From the NCBI RefSeq assembly GCF_017812015.1, contig NZ_JADQTN010000002.1:310001-374000 (forward strand): a DNA stretch of 64,000 nucleotides, in the 5' to 3' direction. Positions 1 through 9,654 of the stretch are shown here, piece by piece. Source of the DNA: Pontixanthobacter sp. CEM42. GTDB taxonomy: Bacteria > Pseudomonadota > Alphaproteobacteria > Sphingomonadales > Sphingomonadaceae. The notes beneath the pieces are model-generated. The model did no database searches. It worked only from the letters and a program-made list of their open reading frames with translations, and was not told the DNA's origin. Numbering within the stretch: position 1 is the first letter of the stretch; every line of letters starts with the position of its first letter. The position numbers were made by a program, and so were the translations under genes.

Positions 1-256
1 TCAGATCATGTTTGGCGATGAAGTTCTGGTGCTTCTTCGGCGAACATTTGCTGATACCGAGAATGGTCGCACCAGCCTTCTCAAAATCGGCTTTGAGAGC
101 GGAGAAATCCTTCGCTTCATTGGTGCAGCCGGGGGTGTTGTCCTTGGGATAGAAGAACAAGACCAATTTTTGCCCTTTGAAATCGGACGCTTTCACAGTT
201 CCGCCATCGGGCGTTTCCATTGGAATATCGGGCATCGTCGAACCAGCTTCAGTCAT
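1..256 (-). CDS. bcp: Bcp/PrxQ-type peroxiredoxin (3' end outside window)
   Basis: The first 85 codons are visible. The protein is a thiol peroxidase that reduces hydrogen and alkyl peroxides in the cytoplasm, recycled by thioredoxin. It opens MTEAGSTMPDIPM and carries the family core FYPKDNTPGCTNEAKDFS at about residues 40-57, where the Cys in PGCT is the peroxidatic residue. A second Cys five residues on, usual in Bcp, is replaced here by Lys/Asp. Another Cys in GISKCSPKKH near residue 73 may matter for resolving. The ATG overlaps the glnE stop codon as ATGA, so the two are probably translationally coupled. The missing part is the C-terminal half. Confidence 0.93.
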   Translation of the reverse strand, partial: MTEAGSTMPDIPMETPDGGTVKASDFKGQKLVLFFYPKDNTPGCTNEAKDFSALKADFEKAGATILGISKCSPKKHQNFIAKHDL

Positions 257-2970
257 TCGGGCGTCTCCAGTTTAACATCAAAAATCTCTTTCCAGCTTGC
301 CGCGACAATCTGCCGCGCTTCGCTGAACCTGCGCAATAGATCGGAGTAGTCCGCACACTTGCAAGCCTTAGCGAGTGCTACGGCAGCACTCGAAGCAGGC
401 TTCACTCCATCTGGAGCAAGCAATCGAGCAGACACCAGCAGGCGGGTCATTAGATCATGCGCATCACTCAAAGCATCGGGTACCAGCTTTTGTTCCGTCA
501 GCGCCGCAATTGCTCCTCGTAGATCGGGCGTGAATGCCACGCGGTCCCTGAGCTGCAGGTAATGCACAAGGAATTCAAGATCGACCAAACCTCCGCGTGA
601 GAGCTTGGCGTCCAGCGGGCCTTTCGCGGGTTTGTGCGCCGCCATTTCATCACGCATCTTCAGCACATCTTTGCGCAGCACATTGGGGTCGCGTGGCTGG
701 TCAAGCACCGAAGCAATGATGGTCTCGAGGTTGGCCTTCGCCTCGGGCGGGCCGACAAGAACGCGCGCGCGCGTCAGCGCCATATGCTCCCAAGTCCACG
801 CATCCTCGCGCTGATATTTGGCAAAGCTCTCAATGCTGACAGCAAGCGGTCCCTGCGCGCCCTGCGGCCTCAAGCGTGTATCGACTTCATAGAGCGCGCC
901 CTGCGCTGTAGGTACGCTGAGCGCGGCACTCACGCGCTGCGCCAGCCGGTTGTAGTAGAGCGTCGCGCCAAGCGGTCGCGGGCCATTGGATTCCGGCGCA
1001 TGCGACCCGCTGAACAGATAGATAATATCAAGATCGGAGGCATGGGTCAGCGCTCCGCCGCCTAGCCGACCGAGACCAATGATTGCAAGTTCGCTGTCTT
1101 CGATCAACCCATGCGTCTGCGCAAAGTCAGCGCGCGCAGCTTGCGCAGCAACCGAAAGCGAGGCTTCCGCAACGTGAGAAAGACCTGCGGCGAGGTCCAG
1201 CGGGTCCTGTGCCGCCTCGATCAATTGCACGCCCATCGCGAAGCGCTTTTCGCCCGTAACGATACGGATGCGATCAAGAATGCGTTCGTAGTCGTCTCCA
1301 GCCTCGGCTTGAGTCATACTGCTCTTGAGCGCGTCAACATCGCCCGGAAGATCAAGCGCGCTGCGATCAATCAAGCTGTCGAGCAGTTCTGGCCGTCTGC
1401 TCAGCTCATCGGCCAACGGATCAGCTAGCGTCAGGATGCGCACCAACTGGTCGAACAGTCCCGGGCGAGCCTCAAGCAAGCGGAAGAGATTGATCGCGCT
1501 TGGTGTTTTACTCAGGAAACTCTCCCACCGAAGGAGTGCGCGCTTGGGGTTAGTCGCCTCTGACAGCGCCTCGAGCAATGCAGGCAATATCGCCTCAAAC
1601 GCTGCAATCGCGGCTGGACTGCGCAACGCTCTGATCTTCCCGTCGCTCCATGCACGGATCCGTGCGGCCAATTCAGCGGGATCCGGAAAGCCAAGCTGGT
1701 CGAGATTGTCCTTCAATGTATCGCCGCCCGGCACCGCGACACTCCGCGAGCCATCGACATCGATCAATGCGTCGAAATGCGCTGCCACTTGACCGGTTAT
1801 GTCGCGCAAATCATCGAGCAGCGCTTTCGCATCATCATATCCGCCCAGCCTGGCAACATTCTCCAGCGCTTCACCTTCAGGCAACGAATGCGTCTGATGG
1901 TTGTTCACCATTTGCAGTCGATGCTCGATTGTGCGCAACCGATCATAAGACACGCCCAATTCCTCGGCATCAGCGGGACTAATGATCTCTGCTGCCGCCA
2001 GAGCATCGAGCGCTGCACGCGTTCCGCGAAGCCGCAGGGATGGATTGCGCCCACCATGGATTAACTGGTGCGTTTGAGTGTAGAATTCGACCTCGCGAAT
2101 GCCGCCGCGCCCCTGTTTTATGTTAAACCCGGGCTGCGGTTCGCTTGGCCCTGCATGGGTGGTGCGGATTTGTGCGGTTAGACGGCCGATCTCTTCGATA
2201 GCTCCGAAATCAAGGCTGCGCCGCCAGACAAAAGGCCGGATCGATTCAAGAAACTCCTCGCCAGCTTCGATGTCGCCCGATGCCGCCCGAGACCGGATAA
2301 AAGCAGCCCGCTCCCACGCCAAAGCCGACGATTCATAATGTGTCAGCGCAGCATTCAAGGGGATCGCCAAAGGGCTGACTTCAGAAGCAGGCCGCAATCG
2401 CAGATCCACGCGAAAGACAAACCCTTCCGCCGTATTGTTTGATAGCAGTTGGACAATTTCCCGCGCGTAGCGCTGCGCCGCCTCGCCCGGTTCGTCGCGC
2501 TCTCTGCGCGGCAAAGTTTCCGGATCAAACAGCAAGATCGGATCGATATCCGAACTGTAATTGAGCTCGCACGCACCATGCTTACCCAACGCAATGCCAA
2601 TCATCCCCACAGGCTCGGCATCGGGCACACGGCGCCTAATCGCAGCCGAAATCGCCGTATCTAGCGCGCGATCAGCCAACGCTGAAAGTTCGGTCATCAC
2701 ACGCCCGACAGGGAATTCGCCCGCCATATCGCCAATCGCCAGCGCTGTGGAATATGCCAACCGCTCGCGCCTTAGGCTCACGCCGATATCGGAGACACCA
2801 TCGCCAGCCTGCTTGGCCCACTCCAACGCTTCCTCGCCATGCCCATTAGCAAGTAGCTCGGCCAATTCGGGTTGGCGCTCCAAAGCGTTGCACAGGAAAG
2901 GCGAATACGCACGCGCCCGCTCCATCGCCGATTGCCAATCAGGGGAAGATCGCGTGCCGTTCATCCGCAT
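253..2970 (-). CDS. glnE: Bifunctional glutamine synthetase adenylyltransferase/deadenylase
   Basis: GlnE adds AMP to glutamine synthetase under nitrogen excess and removes it under limitation, under control of PII. Both nucleotidyltransferase domains are present: the N-terminal one has NYSSDIDPILLF near residue 140 (de-adenylylation) and the C-terminal one has HASDLDIIYLFSG near residue 645 (adenylylation). Each is followed by a helical GlnE domain. Length, about 905 residues, fits the shorter alphaproteobacterial form. An in-frame ATG at 3033 would add 21 residues, but ATG at 2970 follows a purine-rich ggggcaaggg stretch and avoids running into the divergent peptidase leader. The gene overlaps bcp by four bases. 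Confidence 0.95.
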   Translation of the reverse strand: MRMNGTRSSPDWQSAMERARAYSPFLCNALERQPELAELLANGHGEEALEWAKQAGDGVSDIGVSLRRERLAYSTALAIGDMAGEFPVGRVMTELSALADRALDTAISAAIRRRVPDAEPVGMIGIALGKHGACELNYSSDIDPILLFDPETLPRRERDEPGEAAQRYAREIVQLLSNNTAEGFVFRVDLRLRPASEVSPLAIPLNAALTHYESSALAWERAAFIRSRAASGDIEAGEEFLESIRPFVWRRSLDFGAIEEIGRLTAQIRTTHAGPSEPQPGFNIKQGRGGIREVEFYTQTHQLIHGGRNPSLRLRGTRAALDALAAAEIISPADAEELGVSYDRLRTIEHRLQMVNNHQTHSLPEGEALENVARLGGYDDAKALLDDLRDITGQVAAHFDALIDVDGSRSVAVPGGDTLKDNLDQLGFPDPAELAARIRAWSDGKIRALRSPAAIAAFEAILPALLEALSEATNPKRALLRWESFLSKTPSAINLFRLLEARPGLFDQLVRILTLADPLADELSRRPELLDSLIDRSALDLPGDVDALKSSMTQAEAGDDYERILDRIRIVTGEKRFAMGVQLIEAAQDPLDLAAGLSHVAEASLSVAAQAARADFAQTHGLIEDSELAIIGLGRLGGGALTHASDLDIIYLFSGSHAPESNGPRPLGATLYYNRLAQRVSAALSVPTAQGALYEVDTRLRPQGAQGPLAVSIESFAKYQREDAWTWEHMALTRARVLVGPPEAKANLETIIASVLDQPRDPNVLRKDVLKMRDEMAAHKPAKGPLDAKLSRGGLVDLEFLVHYLQLRDRVAFTPDLRGAIAALTEQKLVPDALSDAHDLMTRLLVSARLLAPDGVKPASSAAVALAKACKCADYSDLLRRFSEARQIVAASWKEIFDVKLETPE

Positions 2971-3065
2971 TGCCCTTGCCCCAATTCGCCAGCTTTGCAA
3001 TGGAGGCGCATCACAAATCCATCGCTGGCCCATTGCGGCTGCGCGAGGACCGAAGAGGAATTCAC

Positions 3066-4736
3066 ATGATCCGCAAATGCCTTGCTTTATCGGCTGCGCT
3101 TATGCTCGCCGCATGCAATACCGCACCCGAACTGGATATTCCCGATGTGGAGCCGGGCGAGATTTCGCAAGAGACGATGGTCGATATCACCCGTCAACTG
3201 TCTTCTGACGAGTTCGATGGCCGGATGCCTGGCACGGCGGGCGAGGAGAAAACCGTCACGCTACTGATCGAGAAATATAAAGCCGCAGGACTGAAGCCGG
3301 GCAATGGCGATAGCTGGGTTCAGAAAGTTCCGCTGGTTGAAATTACTGGCAAGGATTTCTCACCCCTGACGATCAAAGGAGAGGGCACAGAGATCAATCT
3401 GGAAGCGCGAAAAGATTGGGTCGGCGTGACCTACCGCGAAGACGCGACCACTTCGCTGGAAGATAGCGAGTTGGTATTCGTCGGTTACGGAATCACCGCA
3501 CCGGAGCGCGGCTGGAACGACTATGAAGGTCTCGACATGGCGGGCAAAACTGCCGTCATTCTGGTCAACGACCCCGACTATGGTACCGGCACGCTAGAGG
3601 GCCCCTTCAATGGCGATGCGATGACCTATTACGGGCGCTGGACCTATAAGTATGAAGCCGCAGCCAAGGCTGGCGCAGCAGGCGCGATCATTGTCCATGA
3701 TACCGAGCCGGCATCCTATGGCTGGAACGTGGTCGAAAGCAGCTGGTCCGGCCCACAAGCCTATGCCCAACGCGGCGCGAATGCACCTGAGCTAACACTG
3801 GTAAATGGTTGGGTGCAAAAAGATGCAGCCGCCAAGATTATGGAGACCGCCGGTCAGGATCTGGCCAAGCTATCCGAAGCAGCGAAGGAAAAGGGCTTCA
3901 AAGCGGTACCGCTCGGCCTAACCGCCAGTGCCAGCTTCTCCAACGATATCAAGAAGTATGAAACGCAGAACGTGATCGGGATCCTGCCCGGGACCGAGCG
4001 TCCCGATGAGTATGTAATGCACACCGCGCATTGGGATCATCTCGGTCGCTGCACAGCAGCACCTGATGGAGACGACATCTGCAATGGTGCTATCGACAAT
4101 GCGACGGGTACCGCAGCGTTGGTCGCTCTCGCACAAGCGCATGCGCAGGCAGGCGCGCCCGCACGCAGCTTGGTTTTCTTGGCAGTGACGGCTGAAGAAC
4201 AAGGCTTGCTCGGCGCAGACTATTACGCAGCCAATCCGATCTTCCCGCTCGCGCAAACCGTTGGCGGCATCAATATGGACGCCCTGCCAGTGGTGGGTGT
4301 TTCGAAAGACGTGACAGTCGTGGGACCCGGCAAATCCAAGCTTGACGACTTCCTGAACAAGGCGCTCGAACTCGATGGCCGCACTGCGACACCCAATCCG
4401 AACCCAGAAGCAGGATATTACTATCGCTCGGATCATTTCGCCTTTGCCAAGCGCGGCGTGCCGATGCTCTATGTCAAAGGCGGCGAAGATCTTGTCGATG
4501 GTGGCCGCGAGGCTGGTGAGGCAGCGGCGAAAGACTACCGCGCCAACCGCTATCATGGACCTAAAGATGAGTTCGATGAGAGCTGGGATTGGAGCGGGGT
4601 GATGGCCGATTTGCAACTCTTCTACCGCCTTGGCCAAATGCTCGGCAACAGCACTAGCTGGCCCAATTGGGTCGAGGGTGATGAGTTCGAAGGAATCCGC
4701 AACGAAAGCTGCGCGGCTGCCGAAAGCGGCTGCTGA
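3066..4736 (+). CDS. M28-family metallopeptidase lipoprotein with PA domain
   Basis: Probable zinc aminopeptidase or carboxypeptidase-like enzyme on the periplasmic side. The start at 3066 follows agaggaa and gives a lipoprotein signal, MIRKCLALSAALMLAACN, with Cys17 as lipidation site; an upstream in-frame ATG at 2970 would bury it. A protease-associated insert covers roughly residues 130-290. M28 metal ligands and catalytic acid are all visible: HTAHWDHLG near 320, GAIDNATG near 343, TAEEQGL near 375, NMDAL near 403 and RSDHFAF near 455. Substrate unknown. It is divergent from glnE across a 95-base gap. Confidence 0.92.
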   Translation: MIRKCLALSAALMLAACNTAPELDIPDVEPGEISQETMVDITRQLSSDEFDGRMPGTAGEEKTVTLLIEKYKAAGLKPGNGDSWVQKVPLVEITGKDFSPLTIKGEGTEINLEARKDWVGVTYREDATTSLEDSELVFVGYGITAPERGWNDYEGLDMAGKTAVILVNDPDYGTGTLEGPFNGDAMTYYGRWTYKYEAAAKAGAAGAIIVHDTEPASYGWNVVESSWSGPQAYAQRGANAPELTLVNGWVQKDAAAKIMETAGQDLAKLSEAAKEKGFKAVPLGLTASASFSNDIKKYETQNVIGILPGTERPDEYVMHTAHWDHLGRCTAAPDGDDICNGAIDNATGTAALVALAQAHAQAGAPARSLVFLAVTAEEQGLLGADYYAANPIFPLAQTVGGINMDALPVVGVSKDVTVVGPGKSKLDDFLNKALELDGRTATPNPNPEAGYYYRSDHFAFAKRGVPMLYVKGGEDLVDGGREAGEAAAKDYRANRYHGPKDEFDESWDWSGVMADLQLFYRLGQMLGNSTSWPNWVEGDEFEGIRNESCAAAESGC

Positions 4737-4770
4737 ACTCTATACCAACCGAACCTCCGAAAGCCGGTCC

Positions 4771-5763
4771 ATGACCATCCATATGCCGCCCGAATGGGCA
4801 CCGCAGGATTGGTTGTGGATCGGCTTTCCACATGATGCAGACGAATGGCCGGGCTATCTTGAGCGTGCTCAAGAGCAAATCGCCGCTTTTGCCAATGCGG
4901 TTGCTGAAAGCGGGCAAGAGGTTCGCTTGCTTGTGCGCAATGAAGCCAATGAGGCGCGGGCACGCGAATTGGTCAGCGATGCCGTAACGCTGGAACCCCG
5001 AAGCTACGGCGATATCTGGCTGCGCGATACGGGGCCTTTGATCGTTTCGCGCGGGGCACAGCGCGTCGCCAAACGCTTTGGCTTCAATGGCTGGGGCGGT
5101 AAATATCTGATGGAAGGTGACCAAACAATCGGTTCGGAGATTGCCGCCGATGCTGGCTTGCTGGTCGAAATATCCGACTGGATTCTCGAAGGCGGCGCGA
5201 TTGATGGTGACGGCACCGGATTGGTCGTAACTACCGAACAATGTTTGCTCAACCCAAACCGCAATCCTGATCTATCGCGCGCTGATATCGAGCAAAGATT
5301 GAAGGACGACTTGGGGTTCGAGCGTGTACTATGGCTCGGCGACGGCTTGGTCAACGATCACACCGACGGCCATGTCGACAACCTCGCGCGGTTTGTCGCC
5401 GCGAATACTTTGCTCATTCCCACACCATCGGGACCGGATGATCCGAATATCGGGATCTATGGTGCTGCTCGCACTCGCGCCGAAGCCGCCGAAGTGAGCA
5501 TCATCGACGTCCCGTCACCCGGACTGATTGAACGCGACGGACAAATCGAACCGGCGAGCTACGTCAACTTCGCCATCACAACACATCTGGTTGTGGTGCC
5601 CACCTTCGGCTCCGGGCATGATGATGCAGGTGTCGCCGCGATAGCCGCACTGTTCGCTGATCGGGCAACGATTGGACTTCCTGCCGATGCCGTTCTGGCT
5701 GGAGGCGGCGGGTTCCATTGTGCCAGCCAGCAATTGCCCGCCGGAAAGTTAACCAGCCGTTAG
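4771..5763 (+). CDS. aguA: Agmatine deiminase
   Basis: Converts agmatine to N-carbamoylputrescine plus ammonia (polyamine synthesis or agmatine catabolism), cytoplasmic. Family signatures of the PAD/agmatine deiminase fold are complete: WLRDTGP near residue 87, EGGAIDGDGTG near 140, NDHTDGHVDNLARF near 192-205 and the catalytic Cys in GGGFHCASQQLP near 316. At 330 residues it is close to the bacterial family. Start chosen at MTIHMPPEWAPQ, which matches the usual N-terminus; the longer frame from 4630 overlaps the peptidase. The usual partner aguB (N-carbamoylputrescine amidase) is not adjacent. Confidence 0.93.
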   Translation: MTIHMPPEWAPQDWLWIGFPHDADEWPGYLERAQEQIAAFANAVAESGQEVRLLVRNEANEARARELVSDAVTLEPRSYGDIWLRDTGPLIVSRGAQRVAKRFGFNGWGGKYLMEGDQTIGSEIAADAGLLVEISDWILEGGAIDGDGTGLVVTTEQCLLNPNRNPDLSRADIEQRLKDDLGFERVLWLGDGLVNDHTDGHVDNLARFVAANTLLIPTPSGPDDPNIGIYGAARTRAEAAEVSIIDVPSPGLIERDGQIEPASYVNFAITTHLVVVPTFGSGHDDAGVAAIAALFADRATIGLPADAVLAGGGGFHCASQQLPAGKLTSR

Positions 5764-5786
5764 GATTTGCCGACGATAGCAGGCGC

Positions 5787-5909
5787 ATGGCCAATGCAAT
5801 CAAAGCCCTCAATATCTCTTCCGACGATGTAATCGCGCCTGTGCGTGCGATGATCGTCAGCGGCTGCGGACTGGCCTTGATTTTCGCAGGGACATTCCAT
5901 CCTTTCTGA
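5787..5909 (+). CDS. Possible small membrane protein, 40 residues
   Basis: A short reading frame that begins 23 bases after aguA and ends 72 bases before the next gene. The product begins MANAIKALNISSDD and ends with one hydrophobic stretch, MIVSGCGLALIFAGTF, enough for a single membrane span. The upstream sequence has only a weak ribosome site. I do not recognise it. It could be a real small protein or chance. Confidence 0.35.
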   Translation: MANAIKALNISSDDVIAPVRAMIVSGCGLALIFAGTFHPF

Positions 5910-5914
5910 CATTT

Positions 5915-5932
5915 CGGCGTAACCGAACGCCG
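5915..5932. terminator. Perfect 6-bp hairpin after aguA and small ORF
   Basis: Arms cggcgt and acgccg with a six-base loop, six bases after the small-ORF stop. It could end aguA transcripts, but no run of T follows. Confidence 0.35.
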
Positions 5933-5949
5933 CCCATGATCGAATGGCA

Positions 5950-5969
5950 GTGAAACACCACAGTTTCAC
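5950..5969. promoter_or_regulatory. Perfect 7-bp inverted repeat just before the DUF1223 gene
   Basis: Arms gtgaaac and gtttcac with a six-base spacer, ending 12 bases before the start codon at 5982. It may be an operator or a leader hairpin that limits access to the ribosome site. Confidence 0.4.
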
Positions 5970-5981
5970 GAGAGCTTTCGC

Positions 5982-6740
5982 ATGCAGAAATCGGGTCTTA
6001 TCGTCGCCAGCGGAATCACCGCTCTTGTCGCAATCGGGGCGGCCACTTTGTCATCTGGGCAAGTCGATGCGCGGCAGGGAACCAAATTATCTGGTCCGAT
6101 TGCATCGGCAAATGCACCCGTCGTACTCGAGCTCTTCACCAGTCAGGGCTGCTCATCCTGTCCTCCCGCCGACAAACTCGCCACGCGCCTTGCGAAAGAC
6201 CCTTCGCTGCTCGTGATCTCCCGCCCGGTGACCTATTGGGACCGGCTAGGCTGGAAAGACACGCTGGGCAAGCAAGAGAACACCGATCTTCAGCGCGCCT
6301 ATGCCCGTAAAGGGAATGAGGGCGCAGGAGTCTACACGCCGCAGATCGTAGTCGATGGCCGTCATGGAGCAGTCGGCTCGAATGAGCGCAATGTAACCGC
6401 CCTAGCGCGCGAAGCCGGTATGAAAAACAAGCCGCAACTTGTGATCGACAAATCGGCAAGCGGTGCCGTCACCATCTCCATCATGGGCAAGTTTGCTCCA
6501 GACGCTGAACTTAGCCTGGTGGCCCTGTCCTCCCACGAAACTGTGAAGATCGGTCGCGGTGAGAATGGTGGGCGGACGATCAACTACACCAATGTTCTCG
6601 TCGACGAGACCCGCCTCGGCACTGCCAAACGAACACTCACAATTGCCCCAAAGCAAATGCAGAACCGTTATGCCGACCGCTACGCCGTAATCCTGCGTGA
6701 GCCCAACGCTGGACCGATTGTGGCAGGGCAAATGCTCTAG
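5982..6740 (+). CDS. DUF1223 (thioredoxin-like) exported protein
   Basis: DUF1223 family, a thioredoxin-like fold of unknown cellular role. The N-terminus is a signal peptide or anchor (residues about 5-28). The domain starts with PVVLELFTSQGCSSCPPADKL at about residues 46-66, whose CSSC motif is the expected redox pair. Further family landmarks are HVTYWDRLGWKD-like (here PVTYWDRLGWKD) near 85 and YTPQIVVDGR near 120. Length 252 is typical. It converges on the TauE gene with only two bases between stops. Confidence 0.85.
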   Translation: MQKSGLIVASGITALVAIGAATLSSGQVDARQGTKLSGPIASANAPVVLELFTSQGCSSCPPADKLATRLAKDPSLLVISRPVTYWDRLGWKDTLGKQENTDLQRAYARKGNEGAGVYTPQIVVDGRHGAVGSNERNVTALAREAGMKNKPQLVIDKSASGAVTISIMGKFAPDAELSLVALSSHETVKIGRGENGGRTINYTNVLVDETRLGTAKRTLTIAPKQMQNRYADRYAVILREPNAGPIVAGQML

Positions 6741-6742
6741 GC

Positions 6743-7492
6743 CTAACTGCCCAGTAACCTTGCAAGCGACGCCAGCGCAGTCGCAGCCAACACGACCATG
6801 ACGAAGATGCGCCACGCCGTATCGCTGACCTTACCAAAGGCTAGCGCGCCCACGTGATTGCCGAGCAGAACCGCAGGAAAAAGCAGAACGCCGAGGACAA
6901 TCAAACCCCAATCCAGCAAGCCAATCGCCGCACCCGACCCAAGACCAGCTCCGGCAGCAATCGTGAAGATAAGCAGCATCGAAGGTTTGGCGATCTCTTT
7001 AGGAATATCGCGGCCCAGATAATAGGGGACGACCGGCGGGCCAGGCATACCTGCAAAGCCGGTTAGCAATCCGCTGATGATGCCGACGATACCGGTCTGG
7101 ACAGCGCCAGGCTGATGTGCAGGCCGCTTGGGCAAGAACATCGCAAAGAACGCCGATAGCGCGATCAAAGCGATCAATACCCGCGCCAGCGCCGGAGCTG
7201 TTATGCTGAGGAGATAGAGACCCGGGAACGTTGCAATGACAACCAACAGGCTGATGGTCCACGCCGACTTTTCGGCTTCCCGCATGATGCGTTTGATCTC
7301 ACTCAGACCGATCAGCACCGCCACGACGTTCGTTGCCAGCACTGCCTCAACCGGGGACATCGCCAGCGCAAGCACAGGTACCAGCAAAATGGCCAAGCCA
7401 AACCCCGCCAGCCCGCGAATGAAAGCCGCACCAAATGCTGCAGCAAGCGCCACTGCAATCTGCAGAGCCGTATAGCTCGCTAGCATTTCCAT
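6743..7492 (-). CDS. TauE/SafE-family membrane permease
   Basis: An inner-membrane protein of 249 residues with about seven or eight hydrophobic segments. It has the two internally repeated family motifs: RGLAGFGLAILLVPVL near residue 25 and LLTGFAGMPGPPVVPYYL near 142. Members move sulfite, sulfoacetate or other small organic anions outward or inward; the substrate cannot be read here. It begins 14 bases after the thrS stop on the same strand, so it is probably co-transcribed with thrS and subject to the same leader. Confidence 0.88.
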   Translation of the reverse strand: MEMLASYTALQIAVALAAAFGAAFIRGLAGFGLAILLVPVLALAMSPVEAVLATNVVAVLIGLSEIKRIMREAEKSAWTISLLVVIATFPGLYLLSITAPALARVLIALIALSAFFAMFLPKRPAHQPGAVQTGIVGIISGLLTGFAGMPGPPVVPYYLGRDIPKEIAKPSMLLIFTIAAGAGLGSGAAIGLLDWGLIVLGVLLFPAVLLGNHVGALAFGKVSDTAWRIFVMVVLAATALASLARLLGS

Positions 7493-7506
7493 CTCAGCTC
7501 AACGCA

Positions 7507-9525
7507 TCACGCTGTTGTTACCTCAGGGCGCAAATCGGGCGCGGTAGCGTTTGCCTTCAGCATCGCGATTGCTTCATCAAGCGAAAGGACTTGCTGGTCC
7601 TTTTCACCGAGAGTGCGGATGGCAACCGTGCCTTCCTCCTGCTCTCGCTTGCCGACAACCAGCAGATGCGGAACCTTCTTCAGCGAATGTTCGCGAACCT
7701 TATAATTGATCTTCTCGTTCCGAAGGTCAGCCTCGGCGCGAATGCCGGCGGCTTCCAGCTTCGCCAGAACTTCGCCTGCATATCCGTCAATATCCGAAAC
7801 AATCGGAGCAACTACGGCCTGCATAGGCGCGAGCCATAGCGGGAGCTTGCCTGCATAGTTCTCGATCAGAATGCCGATAAAGCGCTCATACGAACCAAAG
7901 ATTGCGCGGTGCAGCATCACAGGGCGATGCTTGCCGCCATCTTCGCCGATAAATGTTGCATCAAGACGTTCGGGCAGCACGCGGTCAGACTGGATCGTAC
8001 CGACCTGCCATGTCCGGCCAATCGCATCGGTCAGATGCCATTCGAGCTTAGGCGCATAGAATGCACCTTCGCCAGGCAGTTCTTCCCAACCATATTCCTC
8101 AGTCGCCATGCCAGCATCGGCCACCGCATCGCGCAGTTCCTGCTCGGCCTTGTCCCAATCTTTGTCAGAGCCAAAGCGCTGCTCCGGGCGCGTGGCAAGT
8201 TTGATCGCGAACTTCTCAAAACCAAGGTCTTTGTAGACCCTCGCTGCGAGCTGGCAGAACTTGCGCGTTTCTTCGACCACCTGATCTTCCGTGCAGAAGA
8301 TATGTGCGTCATCCTGCGTGAACTGACGCACACGCATCAATCCGTGCAGTGCGCCATGCGGTTCATTGCGGTGGCAACAACCCATTTCGCCAAGCCGGAT
8401 CGGCAGATCGCGATAAGACGTGATTCCTTGTTTGAAGACCTGAACATGCGCTGGGCAGTTCATTGGCTTGAGCGCCATCCAATCAGCGTCGCCGCTGATG
8501 ACGGGGCCTTCGTCTTCAACATTGGGAACCTCATCCGGGATCACGAACATGTTCTCGCGATACTTGCCCCAGTGGCCCGATTTCTCCCATTGGCGCGCGT
8601 CCATCACTTGCGGCGTTTTGATTTCCTGATAGCCGCCGCCATCCATCATCCGGCGCATATAGGCCTCCAGCTCGCGCCAGATTTTGTAGCCGTTCGGGTG
8701 CCAGAAGACGCTACCATGCGCCTCTTCCTGCAAGTGGAATAGATCCATCTCGCGGCCAAGCTTACGGTGATCACGTTTGCCCGCTTCTTCCAAGCGGTGA
8801 AGATGGGCGTTGAGCTGCTTCTTATTGAGCCAGCCCGTGCCGTAAATCCGCGTTAGCTGTGCATTCGCCTGATCGCCGCGCCAGTAAGCACCAGCGACGC
8901 GCATCAGCTTGAATGCTGCAGGATCGAGTTTGCCCGTGCTCGGAAGGTGAGGCCCGCGGCACATATCCATCCAGTCATCGCCGGACCAATAGACCGTCAG
9001 CTCTTCGCCTTCAGGCAATTCTGCCGCCCATTCGGCCTTAAAGCTCTCGCCATCGGCTTGCCACTTGTCGATCAATGCCTGACGGCTCCACGCTTCACGG
9101 CGCAGAGGTTTGTCAGCCTTGATGATTTCGCGCATCTTCTCTTCGATCTTGGGAAGATCATCCATGCCAAACGGATCGCGGCCTTCAGGCGCCATCACAT
9201 CGTAATAGAAGCCGTCATCTGTCGAGGGGCCGAAGGTAATCTGCGTGCCGGGCCAGATCGATTGGACTGCCTCTGCCAAAACGTGCGCATAATCGTGACG
9301 CGCGAGTTCAAGCGCGTCTTCTTCGTCGCGAGATGTAATGAGCGCTAGCTCGGCATCGCCTTCGAACGGGCGGCCAAGATCGCGCACTTCGCCGTCAACT
9401 TTTGCTGCCAAAGCCGCTTTCGCTAGGCCCGGACCGATAGCCGCCGCCACGTCCGCAGGCGTCGAGCCTTCGGGCATTTCGCGTACCGATCCATCGGGCA
9501 GGCTGATTTTGAAAAGTTCGCTCAT
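7507..9525 (-). CDS. thrS: Threonyl-tRNA synthetase
   Basis: Class II synthetase charging tRNA-Thr. Domain order matches the bacterial enzyme: TGS domain at about residues 1-60, editing (HxxxH-type) domain with [12 protein letters not shown] near 80, catalytic core with [11 protein letters not shown] (zinc ligand Cys) and [22 protein letters not shown], and an anticodon-binding domain from about 570. Length 672 is standard. The start is preceded by a weak ggacga site. A long 5' leader with a Thr-rich peptide and hairpins lies upstream (9526-9738), which suggests threonine- or tRNA-Thr-responsive control. Confidence 0.97.
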   Translation of the reverse strand: MSELFKISLPDGSVREMPEGSTPADVAAAIGPGLAKAALAAKVDGEVRDLGRPFEGDAELALITSRDEEDALELARHDYAHVLAEAVQSIWPGTQITFGPSTDDGFYYDVMAPEGRDPFGMDDLPKIEEKMREIIKADKPLRREAWSRQALIDKWQADGESFKAEWAAELPEGEELTVYWSGDDWMDMCRGPHLPSTGKLDPAAFKLMRVAGAYWRGDQANAQLTRIYGTGWLNKKQLNAHLHRLEEAGKRDHRKLGREMDLFHLQEEAHGSVFWHPNGYKIWRELEAYMRRMMDGGGYQEIKTPQVMDARQWEKSGHWGKYRENMFVIPDEVPNVEDEGPVISGDADWMALKPMNCPAHVQVFKQGITSYRDLPIRLGEMGCCHRNEPHGALHGLMRVRQFTQDDAHIFCTEDQVVEETRKFCQLAARVYKDLGFEKFAIKLATRPEQRFGSDKDWDKAEQELRDAVADAGMATEEYGWEELPGEGAFYAPKLEWHLTDAIGRTWQVGTIQSDRVLPERLDATFIGEDGGKHRPVMLHRAIFGSYERFIGILIENYAGKLPLWLAPMQAVVAPIVSDIDGYAGEVLAKLEAAGIRAEADLRNEKINYKVREHSLKKVPHLLVVGKREQEEGTVAIRTLGEKDQQVLSLDEAIAMLKANATAPDLRPEVTTA

Positions 9526-9547
9526 CGAATTCGTCCGTTCTTATTTT

Positions 9548-9577
9548 GGTGCGCCATGGCAGAATCATGCGCGCACC
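9548..9577 (-). promoter_or_regulatory. Bulged hairpin close to thrS start
   Basis: On the minus strand, arms ggtgcgc and gcgcacc close a hairpin that continues for four more pairs past a one-base bulge. It ends 22 bases before the thrS start and is followed by AAAATAAG, not by a T run, so it does not look like an intrinsic terminator. It might influence ribosome loading on thrS. Confidence 0.45.
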
Positions 9578-9625
9578 GGAAGAGTCGGTGTCCTTAAACT
9601 TACGATTTCAGGAGGTGGCACCGTA

Positions 9626-9643
9626 CCGCCCGAAACCGGGCGG
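9626..9643 (-). promoter_or_regulatory. Candidate attenuator hairpin in thrS leader
   Basis: A perfect 7-bp stem, ccgcccg/cgggcgg with a GTTT loop on the minus strand, starting 12 bases after the leader-peptide stop. Its left arm can instead pair with gggggcag inside the leader-peptide gene (codons 17-19), which gives two mutually exclusive structures, as in leader-peptide attenuators. No U tract follows, so termination would need Rho or the effect may be on translation. Confidence 0.55.
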
Positions 9644-9654
9644 CAGTGGCAGGC

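Noticed and set aside
3918-4637. 239-codon minus-strand frame opposite the M28 peptidase
   Set aside because: Antisense of conserved M28 metal-site motifs.
7909-8742. 277-codon plus-strand frame opposite thrS
   Set aside because: Antisense shadow of a complete thrS.
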